Positions 25,301-34,111 are shown, numbered from the stretch's first letter. The stretch: DNA of 64,000 nucleotides from Mycolicibacterium moriokaense (GCF_003347205.1 NZ_QQBJ01000022.1:62001-126000); one strand, 5' to 3'. A program made the numbers and translations. Notes: generated by a model from the sequence alone, not told the origin.

Positions 25301-26533
25301 TGCGAGCTGGCGCGCCATGGTACGTGCATCGGTCAGCGAGATCTGGTCGGCCACAGCTACTTTGGTGGGCTCGGCCAGGGGCTTGTCGGCCTCGGTGCGC
25401 CACACCGTGCGGTCGGCGTCGCAGCGCAACACGATCCCTTCCCGTGACGTCAACGCGTCCTCGGGCGGGTTGACCATCAGCCATGTCACGCCGGCGCGCG
25501 GCTCGATCACCGAGTCGATGAGCTTGTCGGTGACAGCGGAGTCCACCACCACGAGAACGTGCCGGTATTTGTCGTTGGTGAATTCGACGTGCGGGTCGAA
25601 GTTCATCATGAAGTCGATGATCTTGGCGGGGTCGTCCTCGTCCTCGCCGCCGACGTCTGCGGTCAGTGTCGACCAGTCCGAGTACATCATTCGTGCACTG
25701 CCGAGGCGGTCGAGCTTGGAGGGGTGCTGGGTGTGGGGCAGCCACTTCATCCAGGACCACTGCGGTCCGTCGGGTTCGTCGGTGAGCACGATCATCGCCA
25801 GGTTGTCGGGTCCGTGGGTGATTGCGGCATGCAGCAGCATCGCTCGCAGCATTCCCAGCGAGACCTCTCGGTCGCCGGAGAATCCGATGATCGGGAATCG
25901 TGCTGTCGCCAGAGCCAGGGGCATCGACGACACCGTGGAGTGGTGGCGCAGGAACCGGACGGTCTGCACCCATCCGACCGGCTCCAGGAACTCGCCGGGG
26001 GGCGCCTCGGGGGCGACAATGCGTGCAGCTAGCTCGACCTCACCGAGGCCGTAACGCAGGGCGGTGAATCCGTCGTTGGTGGGTGTTACCTCCCACATGC
26101 GTTCTGTGCCAATGAGGCTGGGCAGCATCACCGGATCGGGGAAGGCATGTTGCAGGCCTTCGTGCATGCTCAGGCCGCGGTCGAACACCTTCTCCCGTGT
26201 CACACCCAGCCCGCGCGTCTGGGCCTTGCGGTCCGACAGCAGCTGCGCGCGCGAGGTGCCGCCGCCGCCGCTCTGGCCGAACATCATCGTGCCCATGCCC
26301 ATGAGCATGATCAGCGGGAACATCAGGAACATCGGGTTGAACCGCCCCGTGCGCATCATCATCGCGACCATGCCGGCCAGCACCACCACCATCAGCAGCG
26401 GCACACCGATGGTGCGCAGCTTAGATACCGGCTCGCCCTCTTCGATCTCCTTGGGCGCAGGGACATTGATCTCGTCACGCGAGATGCGCGGCGGCGCAAC
26501 CGGTGTGAATGGTCGATTGAAGCTGGTACGCAC
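22349..26533 (-). CDS. eccC: ESX motor ATPase EccC (FtsK/SpoIIIE type)
   Basis: 1,394 residues, a single unsplit chain. Two membrane helices near the N-terminus (GVPLLMVVVLAGMVAMMM and MFLMFPLIMLMGMGTMMF) are followed by three ATPase domains with Walker A motifs LGTTGSGKSEF, IGGAQSGKSTAI and VGSAKSGKSELI. This is the full EccC layout; the motor recognises C-terminal substrate signals and powers export. GTG 26533 shares one base with the eccB stop and is preceded by AAAGGAG. A DUF-type linker domain precedes the first ATPase. Confidence 0.96.
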   Translation of the reverse strand: MRTSFNRPFTPVAPPRISRDEINVPAPKEIEEGEPVSKLRTIGVPLLMVVVLAGMVAMMMRTGRFNPMFLMFPLIMLMGMGTMMFGQSGGGGTSRAQLLSDRKAQTRGLGVTREKVFDRGLSMHEGLQHAFPDPVMLPSLIGTERMWEVTPTNDGFTALRYGLGEVELAARIVAPEAPPGEFLEPVGWVQTVRFLRHHSTVSSMPLALATARFPIIGFSGDREVSLGMLRAMLLHAAITHGPDNLAMIVLTDEPDGPQWSWMKWLPHTQHPSKLDRLGSARMMYSDWSTLTADVGGEDEDDPAKIIDFMMNFDPHVEFTNDKYRHVLVVVDSAVTDKLIDSVIEPRAGVTWLMVNPPEDALTSREGIVLRCDADRTVWRTEADKPLAEPTKVAVADQISLTDARTMARQLAKYEVASLTSLGRQAKQSERGRDWGTLMRVRDPGALDAMDTWSAISRYGDKRRLRIPIGFLSNGDRLDLDLKQAADGGTGPHGQLLGTTGSGKSEFLRNLVINGCVSHSPDMLNMLLVDFKGGPTFLGMGDLPHVSAVITNMEQEAHLVTRMSEMIMGEIERRFQVLRNADELSNRYDVKDIRDYEQLRERGVDLPPLPSLFVIIDEFAELLAEYPEYGDLFKRIGRVGRSLGIYLLFASQNLDISGRTSGLESNIGYKIGLKTQTAQESRALLDSSDAAYRLPGTPGHGILLGSAGDRAGELTQFYAGFTGAAYFPPASEVIVERAQTRSEDGGFVGPQAFTAIEAPLPKDPANAAEVVSEPERTEEELENAPTIFTTVVERLRAADAAPAYRMWLPPLEVKTLDQVDPDLQHWAVPANTALPKLNVPMGLFDDPAKHSQPLWTLDTTDQNILIIGGAQSGKSTAIKTLACSLALHNTPEQVQMYLVDYAGGGLGPLADLPHVGGVASRSDPDAINRMIAQVRTLISDRERIFRDHKIGTMADYRKLRTNPDYPLLREDRYGDVYIMIDGWDAAVAEGQVLQFRGSEIESLIVGALNYGVHLVLSTARVVEMRGIEPHMKGIVELHSDTEFSRISNALSKKRRKEPGHVMVAGSELYGLVALPRIDGIDERTTVTEGMTALVRQIAEQFATSSAERLRTLPTSLTHEQLAAMVIEADQKSIDQNNGRWDPRRNLRIAFGIQEERLTPAYAEMWREPHLLIVGSAKSGKSELIGSFYDSLTRRFPGGVDEAAVIFIDPRRRHLGKIRDNNLFAYVTNEDELIAAVSKLWERYDISGRELPPNIDAETRAARSWWSGPEIFVIADDYHLFANTRNLAEAPKIFKMLPQVENEPLAQGWHFVLARAAEEFFMGVNRDPILKRLINDAAPTVMLSGQKFDGQIGEHKFENFGIPGRARYLETALARKGRIQSAWSGIRYSDDDNLGD

Positions 26534-28116
26534 TAGTTCGCTCCTTTGACGTCCAGGCCGGCGACAGTGGGGTTGGGGGGAACGCCGTCGTGACGGATGA
26601 GCGCATCCTTCTGTGACAGCGTGGGCCCCGCAGCGAACAGCGAGATCACCACCCACGGCGCCGGCACCGGGTAGTGCAATTTCAGCGCGGTCAGGGTGAC
26701 GTCTCCGGATTGCTGATCGGAGGTGTCCAGGCCGAACCGCACCCCGTTGTCGGCGACCCAGAAGTACGACTCACGCAGTCGGGAATCGGTTGCCGCGCTG
26801 GTGACCTGAACGAATCGACCGGTCGTGGACGGCATGTACACCTGATCGGCGGTCATGCCTTCCGAGGTCGGGGCCGACACCATCGGGACCAGCGCCTTGA
26901 CCTGCTCGGGGGCCAACGGCAGGGTCCGCCCGGTGATCACCTCGGTACGCGAGGTGGGCTCATCCCCGTAGTGCGACCACGACCAGCAGGTCACCGGCTC
27001 GTTGTCGGCGTCGACGAGGGTCACGGTGTCCTTGGGGTAGAAGGACACCGCCAGTTGCGTGGACTTCGGAAACGCCGCCAGGTCGTCGGGACCCACCTCG
27101 ATGGGCTCGGTGCTGACCTGAGGGTTGGCGGCCCGAATCATGGTCGCCGCGGTCAGGCTGACCTCCTGCACGCCATCGGTGAGCGTGGCGTAGTAGGTCT
27201 TCTGCCCACCCAGATCCCGTGCGCTCAGGATCGTGCCCACGGTCAGCGGCTTGTCCCCCGCGAACGCTGGCCGCTCGCCCACTCCCGGGATCGCCGGCGC
27301 GATCAGCGGCGGCTCGGCGGGGATGGCGTTGAATAGTCCCTGCGAGATCGGCAGCACGAGATCTTCGGCGCGCAGACCCAGCGCGTCGGCCACGATGGGG
27401 TCGGTGATGTCCACCGTCGAGCGGACGACCACGCCGTCGGGCCGCGAGTAGATCAGCCAGGTGCGGTTGTCGTAGCCCACCAGCCGGGCCTGGTTACCGC
27501 CCATAGTGGCGGTATCGGCGCCCTTGGTCAGCGGCCCGCCAATGGCGGTCGTCGTGACCGGGGACCGCGCGGTGGTGGGCAGCCCGGACACCGGATCCAG
27601 GGGCACCGCCGCGCCGGTCATCGTCGTATCGCACACCGTCCACACCGACCACGGGTCCTGTGTGTCGCGAATGTCGTTGGGGGCACCGGTGATACCGACC
27701 AGCGATCCCTTCGGGTACTTGTCGATTTCGGCGGCACTGGCACGTACCGGATTGTCGGGTTGCCCGACGATCAGCCGAGCGGAAGTCAGGTTGGTGACCG
27801 GATCCAGGCGGTCCCCGACCCGCACGTAAAGCGCGCCGGTGTCCTTGTTGGCGACGATCTTGGCGTCCTTGACCTGGCCGGCCGGGGAGAACAGCCCCCA
27901 CACCACCGCGCCGATGCACACCACGACGCCCAGGGCGACACCGAGCACGAGCGGCGATGCCTGCGCACGCTGCGGGTCGTCGATCATGCGGGTGTCGCGG
28001 CGCACCAGGGCGTGCTGCAGCCGCCGATACAGGAATCGCCAGCCGCTGACCTGGTACTTCGCCGTGAGCCGGAACCCGCGGCGGCGCCGCTGTTCGGGGC
28101 CCTCCAGTTCAGCCAC
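26533..28116 (-). CDS. eccB: ESX core protein EccB
   Basis: 527 residues. A basic cytosolic N-terminus (RRRRGFRLTAKYQVSGWRFLYRR) leads to one membrane helix (PLVLGVALGVVVCIGAVVWGLF) and a large periplasmic repeat domain with a Cys pair around CDTTMTG and TCWSWSHYG. This is standard EccB, the periplasmic part of the ESX complex. GTG 28116 has GGGAGG upstream. It lies 14 bp after eccA and shares one base with eccC, so the three are a translational unit. Confidence 0.95.
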   Translation of the reverse strand: MAELEGPEQRRRRGFRLTAKYQVSGWRFLYRRLQHALVRRDTRMIDDPQRAQASPLVLGVALGVVVCIGAVVWGLFSPAGQVKDAKIVANKDTGALYVRVGDRLDPVTNLTSARLIVGQPDNPVRASAAEIDKYPKGSLVGITGAPNDIRDTQDPWSVWTVCDTTMTGAAVPLDPVSGLPTTARSPVTTTAIGGPLTKGADTATMGGNQARLVGYDNRTWLIYSRPDGVVVRSTVDITDPIVADALGLRAEDLVLPISQGLFNAIPAEPPLIAPAIPGVGERPAFAGDKPLTVGTILSARDLGGQKTYYATLTDGVQEVSLTAATMIRAANPQVSTEPIEVGPDDLAAFPKSTQLAVSFYPKDTVTLVDADNEPVTCWSWSHYGDEPTSRTEVITGRTLPLAPEQVKALVPMVSAPTSEGMTADQVYMPSTTGRFVQVTSAATDSRLRESYFWVADNGVRFGLDTSDQQSGDVTLTALKLHYPVPAPWVVISLFAAGPTLSQKDALIRHDGVPPNPTVAGLDVKGAN

Positions 28117-28130
28117 GACGATCCTCCCGA

Positions 28131-29987
28131 CTATTCATGGAACGGAACTCCTTGCACCGAGCAGACTTCACGGAACGCCGAGGCCACGTCCTCGGCCTCG
28201 ATCGTGACGAGCACTTCCTTGACCGACAGATCGATCTCTGTGCTCGATGAGAGCCGGAAATCCCTGATCTCGGTAGCCTTTTCGGTGACATTGCGCACGA
28301 AGCGGGCATTGCCGGCCTTGTCGATGCCCGACACCCGGCGGGGGTTGCCGCCGGAGTCCACGTCGTCGACCTGCATCGCCGCCAGCCGCTGCAGGTTGGC
28401 CAGCATCAGGTCCTGCGCCTGCGACGAGTACAGCGCCGATTCGGTGCTGGCCATCAGGTCGGCGATCTTCACCAGGTCTTCGGGGGTGTAGGAGTCGAAG
28501 TGGATGCGGGTAGTGAACCGCGACGCCAGTCCCTCGTTCATGGTCAGAAATCGGCTGATGTCGGCCTCGTAGCCGGCGATGACGGTCACCAGCTTCTTGT
28601 TCGGGTCCTCGGTCTTGCGCTCGTTCTCCAGCCGGGCCAGCAGCGTGTCGACGGCCTCCTGACCGTAGGCGTCGCCGTCGGAGTAGCCCTTCTGGTACAG
28701 CGAGTACGCCTCGTCGATGAACAGCAGCCCACCGAGGGCCTTGTCGATGACGGCGTTGGTCTTCTGCGCGGTCTTCCCGAGGTACTGGTCCACCAGCTGG
28801 GGCCGCGAGGCCTCGATCACTTCGGGGCGGGCGATGACACCGAGCCCGAACAGCAGCTGAGCCAGGATGCGCGCCATCGTGGTTTTACCGGTACCGGGAG
28901 GGCCGGTGAAGATGTAGGCCGCGCCGACGTCCTTTTTGGCGATGCCCATCTCGGCACGCTTCTGGTCCATCATCGCTTTGGCTTCCAGCCGGCGGATTTG
29001 TTCCTTGACCCCGTGCATGCCGATCTGTTTGTCCAGCAGCGCCATTGCTTCCGCACGCACACCGTCGCGGCGCTGCTCGCGGGCCTCGATCTCCAATGAG
29101 GCCGCCGAGCTGCCCGACTCGGGATCCCAGACATCGCTGCGGGTCGCCAAGGATGACGCCGTGACAATCTCGATGACCTTTTCCGGGTCCTCGATCGCTT
29201 CCTGCACCTCCGGGCTGTTGATCCAGGCCTGAAGTTCCTTGAACGCCGCCATCGCCTCGTCGCGCTGGCCTTGGGCCCGCATGGCGTAGCCGCGGCCGAG
29301 CCGCAGCTTGGCGTGGACGTCGTTGGGCAGTCCCGCTGTGGACAGCCCAGTTTCGGCGTAGCGCTGAGCTTCGGCGGGGTTCCCGGTGCCGACCAGCGCC
29401 CACACTTTCCACACCAACATGCCGGCGTTGAGGTACTTCACGAACTCCGGGTTGCTCTCCTGGGAGCGCCACTGCTGCTTGCCTTCGAAGCTGAGCACAT
29501 CCGGCCAGCGCCGCGCCAGGCCTAGCAGCCCCAGGCGCACGTAGTCGAGCAGGTCCAGATCCAGCGCGGACATGTTCGGCAGGCGGCTTTCCCGCGTGAT
29601 GATCTCTTCGGCCTTGGCCAGCTGTGGTGGCCGCGCCTCGGCCAGCGCGACCGCGTAGGCCACGGCGACGTGCAGCCGCGTGTGGGTGGGCATCCGCAGC
29701 CCGAACGATCCCAAGGTCATCGACGTGTGGACGCTGAGGTCGGCGACAGTCATGCCGGCGGTCTTGAGCGCGACCCCGAGGTTCGACACCGATCGGTAGG
29801 CGCCGGCGGTGATGTCGGCCGACGTGGATCCGGTGGCCAGCATCCCCAGCCACGCGTCGCACATCCCGGGGTCGCGCTCGGCGGCTTGGCGGAACGCTTC
29901 GCGCGCCTCATCGGTCTGACTGTTGCGCAGGTACCTCAGTCCCAGTGTGAACACGTCGAGGGGTTTCAGTCCGACACCTGCCGTCAT
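28131..29987 (-). CDS. eccA: ESX cytosolic AAA+ ATPase EccA
   Basis: 618 residues. The N-terminal 280 residues are TPR-like helices (SQTDEAREAFRQAAERDPG). A CbbX-type AAA+ domain follows, with Walker A FTGPPGTGKTTMAR, Walker B GLLFIDEAYSLY and sensor residues near VTVIAGYEAD. EccA releases EspG from PE-PPE cargo in the cytosol. It is the first gene of the leftward cluster; the 52 bp upstream show no obvious -10 box, so the promoter could be further up, near the WhiB-like gene. Confidence 0.95.
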   Translation of the reverse strand: MTAGVGLKPLDVFTLGLRYLRNSQTDEAREAFRQAAERDPGMCDAWLGMLATGSTSADITAGAYRSVSNLGVALKTAGMTVADLSVHTSMTLGSFGLRMPTHTRLHVAVAYAVALAEARPPQLAKAEEIITRESRLPNMSALDLDLLDYVRLGLLGLARRWPDVLSFEGKQQWRSQESNPEFVKYLNAGMLVWKVWALVGTGNPAEAQRYAETGLSTAGLPNDVHAKLRLGRGYAMRAQGQRDEAMAAFKELQAWINSPEVQEAIEDPEKVIEIVTASSLATRSDVWDPESGSSAASLEIEAREQRRDGVRAEAMALLDKQIGMHGVKEQIRRLEAKAMMDQKRAEMGIAKKDVGAAYIFTGPPGTGKTTMARILAQLLFGLGVIARPEVIEASRPQLVDQYLGKTAQKTNAVIDKALGGLLFIDEAYSLYQKGYSDGDAYGQEAVDTLLARLENERKTEDPNKKLVTVIAGYEADISRFLTMNEGLASRFTTRIHFDSYTPEDLVKIADLMASTESALYSSQAQDLMLANLQRLAAMQVDDVDSGGNPRRVSGIDKAGNARFVRNVTEKATEIRDFRLSSSTEIDLSVKEVLVTIEAEDVASAFREVCSVQGVPFHE

Positions 29988-30039
29988 TGCTCACCAAGCC
30001 TTCTCACCGCAGCGGAACATACACCCCTCTGGAGTGCAG

Positions 30040-30807
30040 TTATGCGACGATCCTAGCCGGGGCGGAGGGGGTTAACCGGTGCCGACCGTTGACGAAAATG
30101 CGGCCCCCGGCAACGCCGGTGTAGTGGGTGGTCCTGGCTTCCTGGGCGCAGCTTTCCATCAGCGGGCAGCCCTTGCACAGCATCTCGGCTTCGGCGCAGG
30201 CGATCCGGCATTGCGCTTTGGACGCTCCGGCAGCAAAGACCTCCTCAGCGCGGTCTTCCCATTCCATGATCACCGCGATGTTGGTCTTGCAGTTCGGCAC
30301 GTTCGCCGCGGGCGCGGGCGAACCATCTCGGCCGGCACGGCCGCGCGCCGCTAGTGCGGAAGCCAGTCGGGCAGCGGCGCCGGCATGCACCGGCGGCGCT
30401 GTGGTCGCGGCGGCCGGCACGGGACGCTGCTGCGGCGCAGCGCTGGAAACCGCGGGTGCGGCACCAACGGCGACGACAATCCGTCGTTTCTGTTGTGCAC
30501 GTTCGGAGGTGGCTTTTTCGACCAGCGCGGTGACATCAGCGCCGTTGGGTCCGGTGCCCGGCATGGGAACCTCGCCCAGGATGGCCGGGTCGATGTCGGT
30601 GGCGGCCATGAAGGTGGCTAGGACGCTCGGCGGCGCTGCGAGGACTGCGGCGGCGGTCTCGACGAGGCCGAGGCGTTCGAGGTGATCGACGACCTTACGG
30701 CGGGCCAGGCGGCCCTGCCGTCGGTTGCCGTTGGCTCGGGCCGCGGCGGGATAGCTTGTGCAACTGGGGCAGCGGCGACGCTGACCGTTCTTGAGCGAGC
30801 GGCACAT
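30040..30807 (-). CDS. WhiB-like protein with N-terminal zinc module
   Basis: 255 residues in two parts. Residues 1-80 (MCRSLKNGQRRRCPSC, then NGNRRQGRLARRKVVDHLERLGL) match the N-terminus of the ADP-ribosyltransferase at 31833, including APPSVL-FM spacing. An Ala/Pro linker leads to a C-terminal WhiB-like domain: MLCKGCPLMESC (C-x2-C-x5-C) with earlier Cys residues and GVAGGR replacing the GVWGG turn. ATG 30807 is chosen by analogy with its paralogue and has AGGGG upstream; the frame is open to 30960. It is probably an iron-sulfur or zinc regulator. It lies just upstream of eccA and may control the ESX cluster (inference). Confidence 0.75.
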   Translation of the reverse strand: MCRSLKNGQRRRCPSCTSYPAAARANGNRRQGRLARRKVVDHLERLGLVETAAAVLAAPPSVLATFMAATDIDPAILGEVPMPGTGPNGADVTALVEKATSERAQQKRRIVVAVGAAPAVSSAAPQQRPVPAAATTAPPVHAGAAARLASALAARGRAGRDGSPAPAANVPNCKTNIAVIMEWEDRAEEVFAAGASKAQCRIACAEAEMLCKGCPLMESCAQEARTTHYTGVAGGRIFVNGRHRLTPSAPARIVA

Positions 30808-31124
30808 CAGATGGCCCCTGCCATCGCTCGGGGAATACGAGAGATCATGGTTTCCCTTCCGGTGAAGGTGTCTTTGGCATGGCCAGACTAACCCACATTC
30901 GGAAAGTTCACCACCCTTGGTAAGTTTTGATTCGCCTCGATCGGTGTCATAAGTACTCATACGGGCTTGTCGGAGCTGCTAGTAAGCCTGTTTCGGCACT
31001 TCTCAATAGTCCGCAGCCGACATGGCGGGAAGTGCATGTGTCATCCGGCGCGGCGCGCCCACCGCCGCGGTGTCAGCAGGCAGGATCGAGCTAACGCCGT
31101 GCCGACTCCGGAGGGAGATCCCCG
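30808..31124. other. 317-bp region between the WhiB-like gene and 31125
   Basis: The first 153 bp continue the open frame of the WhiB-like gene (Cys/His-rich), so the gene may start at ATG 30960. The rest shows no gene; it holds a degenerate CATGTGTCATC sequence near 31037 that resembles the intergenic element. Confidence 0.4.
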
Positions 31125-31508
31125 ATGACCGACGACCCGCGCAGCGCACCGACCTCCGACAGCGACGGCGCCGCTCCTGCCGGCGAGGGCGCCGGCCTCC
31201 TCGAACAGCTGGCGGTGGCCTCACTGCTCGCCGAAGCCGAGGACCTGACCCACGGGGTGCGCTACCTCTCGGTCGCAACCGGTGACCCCGAGACCGATGA
31301 CGAGCTGGCCCGAATCAACGCCCTGACCGCCGCGGCGTGGACGCCGGCACCGGACGCCGCCACCACCTCCATCCGCGGAGGCAACGACTACCTGACGATC
31401 CGAGTGGAAGGGCCCGCCGCCGACTCCTTCGTCGAGGACCTCGCCACGATCGCCCACCGCCTCGATCCGGGCTTCTGGCGGGTCAGCCGATCACCCCACG
31501 CCTTCTGA
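31125..31508 (+). CDS. Unknown acidic protein
   Basis: 127 residues, ATG preceded by CGGAGGGAG. The N-terminus is Asp/Ala-rich and disordered; the remainder alternates helix and strand (SIRGGNDYLTIRVEG, then a helix and GFWRVSRS). No motif recognised. It is a lone plus-strand gene between minus-strand neighbours and convergent with the small gene at 31552. Confidence 0.6.
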   Translation: MTDDPRSAPTSDSDGAAPAGEGAGLLEQLAVASLLAEAEDLTHGVRYLSVATGDPETDDELARINALTAAAWTPAPDAATTSIRGGNDYLTIRVEGPAADSFVEDLATIAHRLDPGFWRVSRSPHAF

Positions 31509-31516
31509 TCAGCGAC

Positions 31517-31530
31517 GACGACACGTCCTC
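31517..31530 (-). repeat. Intergenic element, copy 2
   Basis: GAGGACGTGTCGTC on the minus strand, between two convergent genes; followed by TCGCTGATCAG, matching the second conserved half. Confidence 0.55.
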
Positions 31531-31551
31531 CCCTTGCCCGACGTGACGCTG

Positions 31552-31737
31552 CTAGTCGTCGGAGGCGCGCACCGGCTCGCCATTGAGCAGGTCATAGGCC
31601 GTCGACCTGATCACCACGACCTCGAGTTCGTCGAGATCGGCCAGCCGCCCGATCGAATCGGCAACCGCCTCCGGAGTCATCCCCTCATCCAGTCGCTGCT
31701 GGATCTCGTCGATCTGCGCTCTGGTCAACGCCGCCAT
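31552..31737 (-). CDS. Small helical protein, paralogue of 49627 gene
   Basis: 61 residues from ATG 31737 with GGAAGGG upstream. It matches the protein at 49627 through EGM-PE-ADSIGRLADL and LEVVVIRSTAYDLLN. The pattern is a helical hairpin followed by a strand and helix. Its role is unknown; it may be a small regulator with one copy per accessory block. Confidence 0.65.
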   Translation of the reverse strand: MAALTRAQIDEIQQRLDEGMTPEAVADSIGRLADLDELEVVVIRSTAYDLLNGEPVRASDD

Positions 31738-31776
31738 GTCCGTCCCTTCCCGTGAACCCCCGCCCGCCAGCACCTG

Positions 31777-31790
31777 GGGGACATGCTATT
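31777..31790 (+). repeat. Intergenic element, copy 3
   Basis: GGGGACATGCTATT on the plus strand, in the 95-bp gap between the ADP-ribosyltransferase and the small gene; followed by CCCAGCTCACG. Confidence 0.55.
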
Positions 31791-31832
31791 GCCCCAGCTC
31801 ACGCCAGATGCTGCTGCTAACGCCGCCATCAT

Positions 31833-33998
31833 TCAGCTTGCCTTCTTCCAACCACCGCCGGCATGGGTGTCTTCAGCCTCGGCCACCAGGTCCTCACCAA
31901 CCAGGTACACCGTCGGCTTTCCGGCGATGCCGTTGTGCTCGACGTGCACGCACCGCAGGTGTGACCCCATCGGCAGGATCACCTCGTCCTCCCCGGAGAA
32001 GTTCGAGATGCTCTTGACCGGCAGCCCTTCTCTGGTGCGCACCACCATGTAGTACGGCGGATGCCCGGCGAACGCCGACGCCGTGGACTGCTTGGTCGTC
32101 GTACTGGTCACCTTCCCGACCTCCATGCGCGCACCGACGCTGAACACCGCGTCGATGTACTCCGCCGGTGTCCCCTTCCACCCACTGGGGACCTTGGTGC
32201 CGCGCACCACCGTCATCGGGTTCATGTTCGGGTTGTGCTCGCGGAACTTGTCGAACGCCGACTCGATACCCGAGACCACCGTCTTGATCGACCCCGACGG
32301 CTTGGCGCCGTCGCGCCCGCAGATGGCCGCATTGATCGCGGTGTAGCTGCCCCCGGTGTAGGTGGTCAGCGCTGAGCGCTCCTTGGCGTCGAGGGACTTC
32401 TGCACGAACGCGGAGTTCGCCGATGTCAGCTCGCTGATACTCGATGTCTTCACGCCCGGCCCGCTGGCGGAGAACCCCCACGCCTTGAGGTTGCCGGCGC
32501 GCTGAGCGATCACCGCGTAGTCGTCGGCTGTTTCCTTGCCCCACGCGCGGATACCGCTGCGCCACAACGACTTGTGCTTGTCTTCGCCGAGACTGTCCGG
32601 CGGGATCTTGTGATCGAAGTGCGGGATGACCCCGCCGCCGCGGGTGGGTGTGCCCAGCGCGCGGCGATGGGCGGCCGCGTAGGCCTCGGCCGCGGCAGCA
32701 GCACCCTTGCCGGCGGCCAGGGCCTCGGCGCGCGCCGCCTCGCCCGCGGCCACGGCTGCCTTCTCGCGCACCAGCTTCTTGTGCCGCTTGGTCGCGTCGT
32801 AGATGTCTGCGCGGACCGGGCCGGCGCCCACGGCGTCGACGAGCTTGTCGCGGGCCTCGCCCATCTTGTCGTCGAGGAATCCCTGATGCTGTTCGGTGTT
32901 CCAATGATGTTCTGCTGCTTGGCCTGCCAGCTGCATCAGCACCTGGGACTTGATGTGGTGGGCCTGGGCTTCGGTGTCGCTGGCCCCCTCGTGCAGCGCC
33001 GGCAGCTCGTTGAGCATCGGGATGCGGTTGGCCTTGTTCAGTGCGGCGGACTTGCCGCCGGCCGCGGCGACACCGTGGTACACCCCGTCGCGCTTCTGCA
33101 GGATCAGGAAGTCCCCCGATCCGCGGCGGTGGATCGCGGTGCCACCGTCGAGCAGCCGCCCTTCGACCTCGACAGCCCCGGAGCCGGTCTCCATGAGGAA
33201 CGTGCCCGGGGAGTACACCGAGGTGTCACGCACCGCGCCGGCGATCAGCGAGGGCTGCGGCCCAGCGTCGAGCGCCCCGGCCGCCTCGGCGGCCACCGAC
33301 CGGTTCAGCGACCGGGCCAGCGCCTCGACATCCTCTGGACTCAGGTTGGCGCAGTAGGCGTCGCGTTCCTCGTCGGGCAGCGTGGTGGCGACCCCGTAGT
33401 TGGCGGCCACCACATCGTCGGCGGCGGCCGGGATGGCGAGCTTGGCCTGCTCGTAGGCCGCCTTGGCCGCATCAATCTCCTCGCCGGCTGCTGCCAGCTC
33501 GGCGAGCTGCTCGGCGGACAGCTCGTCACCGCCAGCCGAACCCATCTCCTTGACGAGCTTGCGCTTGCGGGCCTGGGCGCGCTGCACGGCCTTGCGTGCG
33601 TCATCGGCGGCCTTCTCGGCCGCGGCCAGCGCCTCCTGCGCATCTTCCAGGGCCTGTTCCTGCGGGGAGATCTGGGGCCCGGCCAGTGCGGCCTGCTCGG
33701 CTTTCGCCGCGGCGATCAGCAGGCCGGCCGACGGCGGGTTGGCGTGGGTGCTGGGCAGCGGGGTGTCCCCGAGCACGGACTCCTCGATCCCCATCGCCTT
33801 CATGAACTCCGGCAGCACGCTGGGTGGCGCAGCCAGGATGGCCTTCGCGGTGGCCACCAGGCCTTGCTCGGTCAGGTGGTCGACCACCTTTTTGCGGGCC
33901 AGCCGGCCCAGGCGGCGATTGCCGTTGGCTTTGGCCGCGGCACCGTAGCTTCCGCAGCCTGGGCAGCGCCGGCCACCATGCTTCGTCGATCGGCACAC
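31833..33998 (-). CDS. ADP-ribosyltransferase with N-terminal zinc module
   Basis: 721 residues. N-terminus MCRSTKHGGRRCPGC plus NGNRRLGRLARKKVVDHL, shared with the WhiB-like protein at 30040. A coiled-coil (about residues 115-190) and a middle region of unknown fold follow. The C-terminal 200 residues are an R-S-E ADP-ribosyltransferase exoenzyme domain: TTYTGGSYTAIN, Arg599 in VVRGTK, STAS at about 638-641 and the ExE pair E670/E672 (SGEDEVILP). Such enzymes move ADP-ribose from NAD to proteins, often to Arg. No signal peptide is present. GTG start with GAAGGAGG upstream. It could be a toxin, an anti-host or anti-phage enzyme, or a conjugation factor. Confidence 0.85.
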   Translation of the reverse strand: MCRSTKHGGRRCPGCGSYGAAAKANGNRRLGRLARKKVVDHLTEQGLVATAKAILAAPPSVLPEFMKAMGIEESVLGDTPLPSTHANPPSAGLLIAAAKAEQAALAGPQISPQEQALEDAQEALAAAEKAADDARKAVQRAQARKRKLVKEMGSAGGDELSAEQLAELAAAGEEIDAAKAAYEQAKLAIPAAADDVVAANYGVATTLPDEERDAYCANLSPEDVEALARSLNRSVAAEAAGALDAGPQPSLIAGAVRDTSVYSPGTFLMETGSGAVEVEGRLLDGGTAIHRRGSGDFLILQKRDGVYHGVAAAGGKSAALNKANRIPMLNELPALHEGASDTEAQAHHIKSQVLMQLAGQAAEHHWNTEQHQGFLDDKMGEARDKLVDAVGAGPVRADIYDATKRHKKLVREKAAVAAGEAARAEALAAGKGAAAAAEAYAAAHRRALGTPTRGGGVIPHFDHKIPPDSLGEDKHKSLWRSGIRAWGKETADDYAVIAQRAGNLKAWGFSASGPGVKTSSISELTSANSAFVQKSLDAKERSALTTYTGGSYTAINAAICGRDGAKPSGSIKTVVSGIESAFDKFREHNPNMNPMTVVRGTKVPSGWKGTPAEYIDAVFSVGARMEVGKVTSTTTKQSTASAFAGHPPYYMVVRTREGLPVKSISNFSGEDEVILPMGSHLRCVHVEHNGIAGKPTVYLVGEDLVAEAEDTHAGGGWKKAS

Positions 33999-34039
33999 CG
34001 CGCGCCTCCTTCGGGTGTCTTTGGCAGGTACACCCAGGA

Positions 34040-34069
34040 AGTACCGGCGTGCGACGCGGTTTCCGTCGC
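34040..34069 (-). promoter_or_regulatory. 30-bp promoter-like repeat, copy 2 (ADP-ribosyltransferase gene)
   Basis: GCGACGGAAAC, 14 bp, GTACT on the minus strand, ending 41 bp upstream of the GTG start. Confidence 0.5.
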
Positions 34070-34111
34070 CGTCGATCAGAATTTGATGCCGACAGCCCTC
34101 TGACCAGTGCC

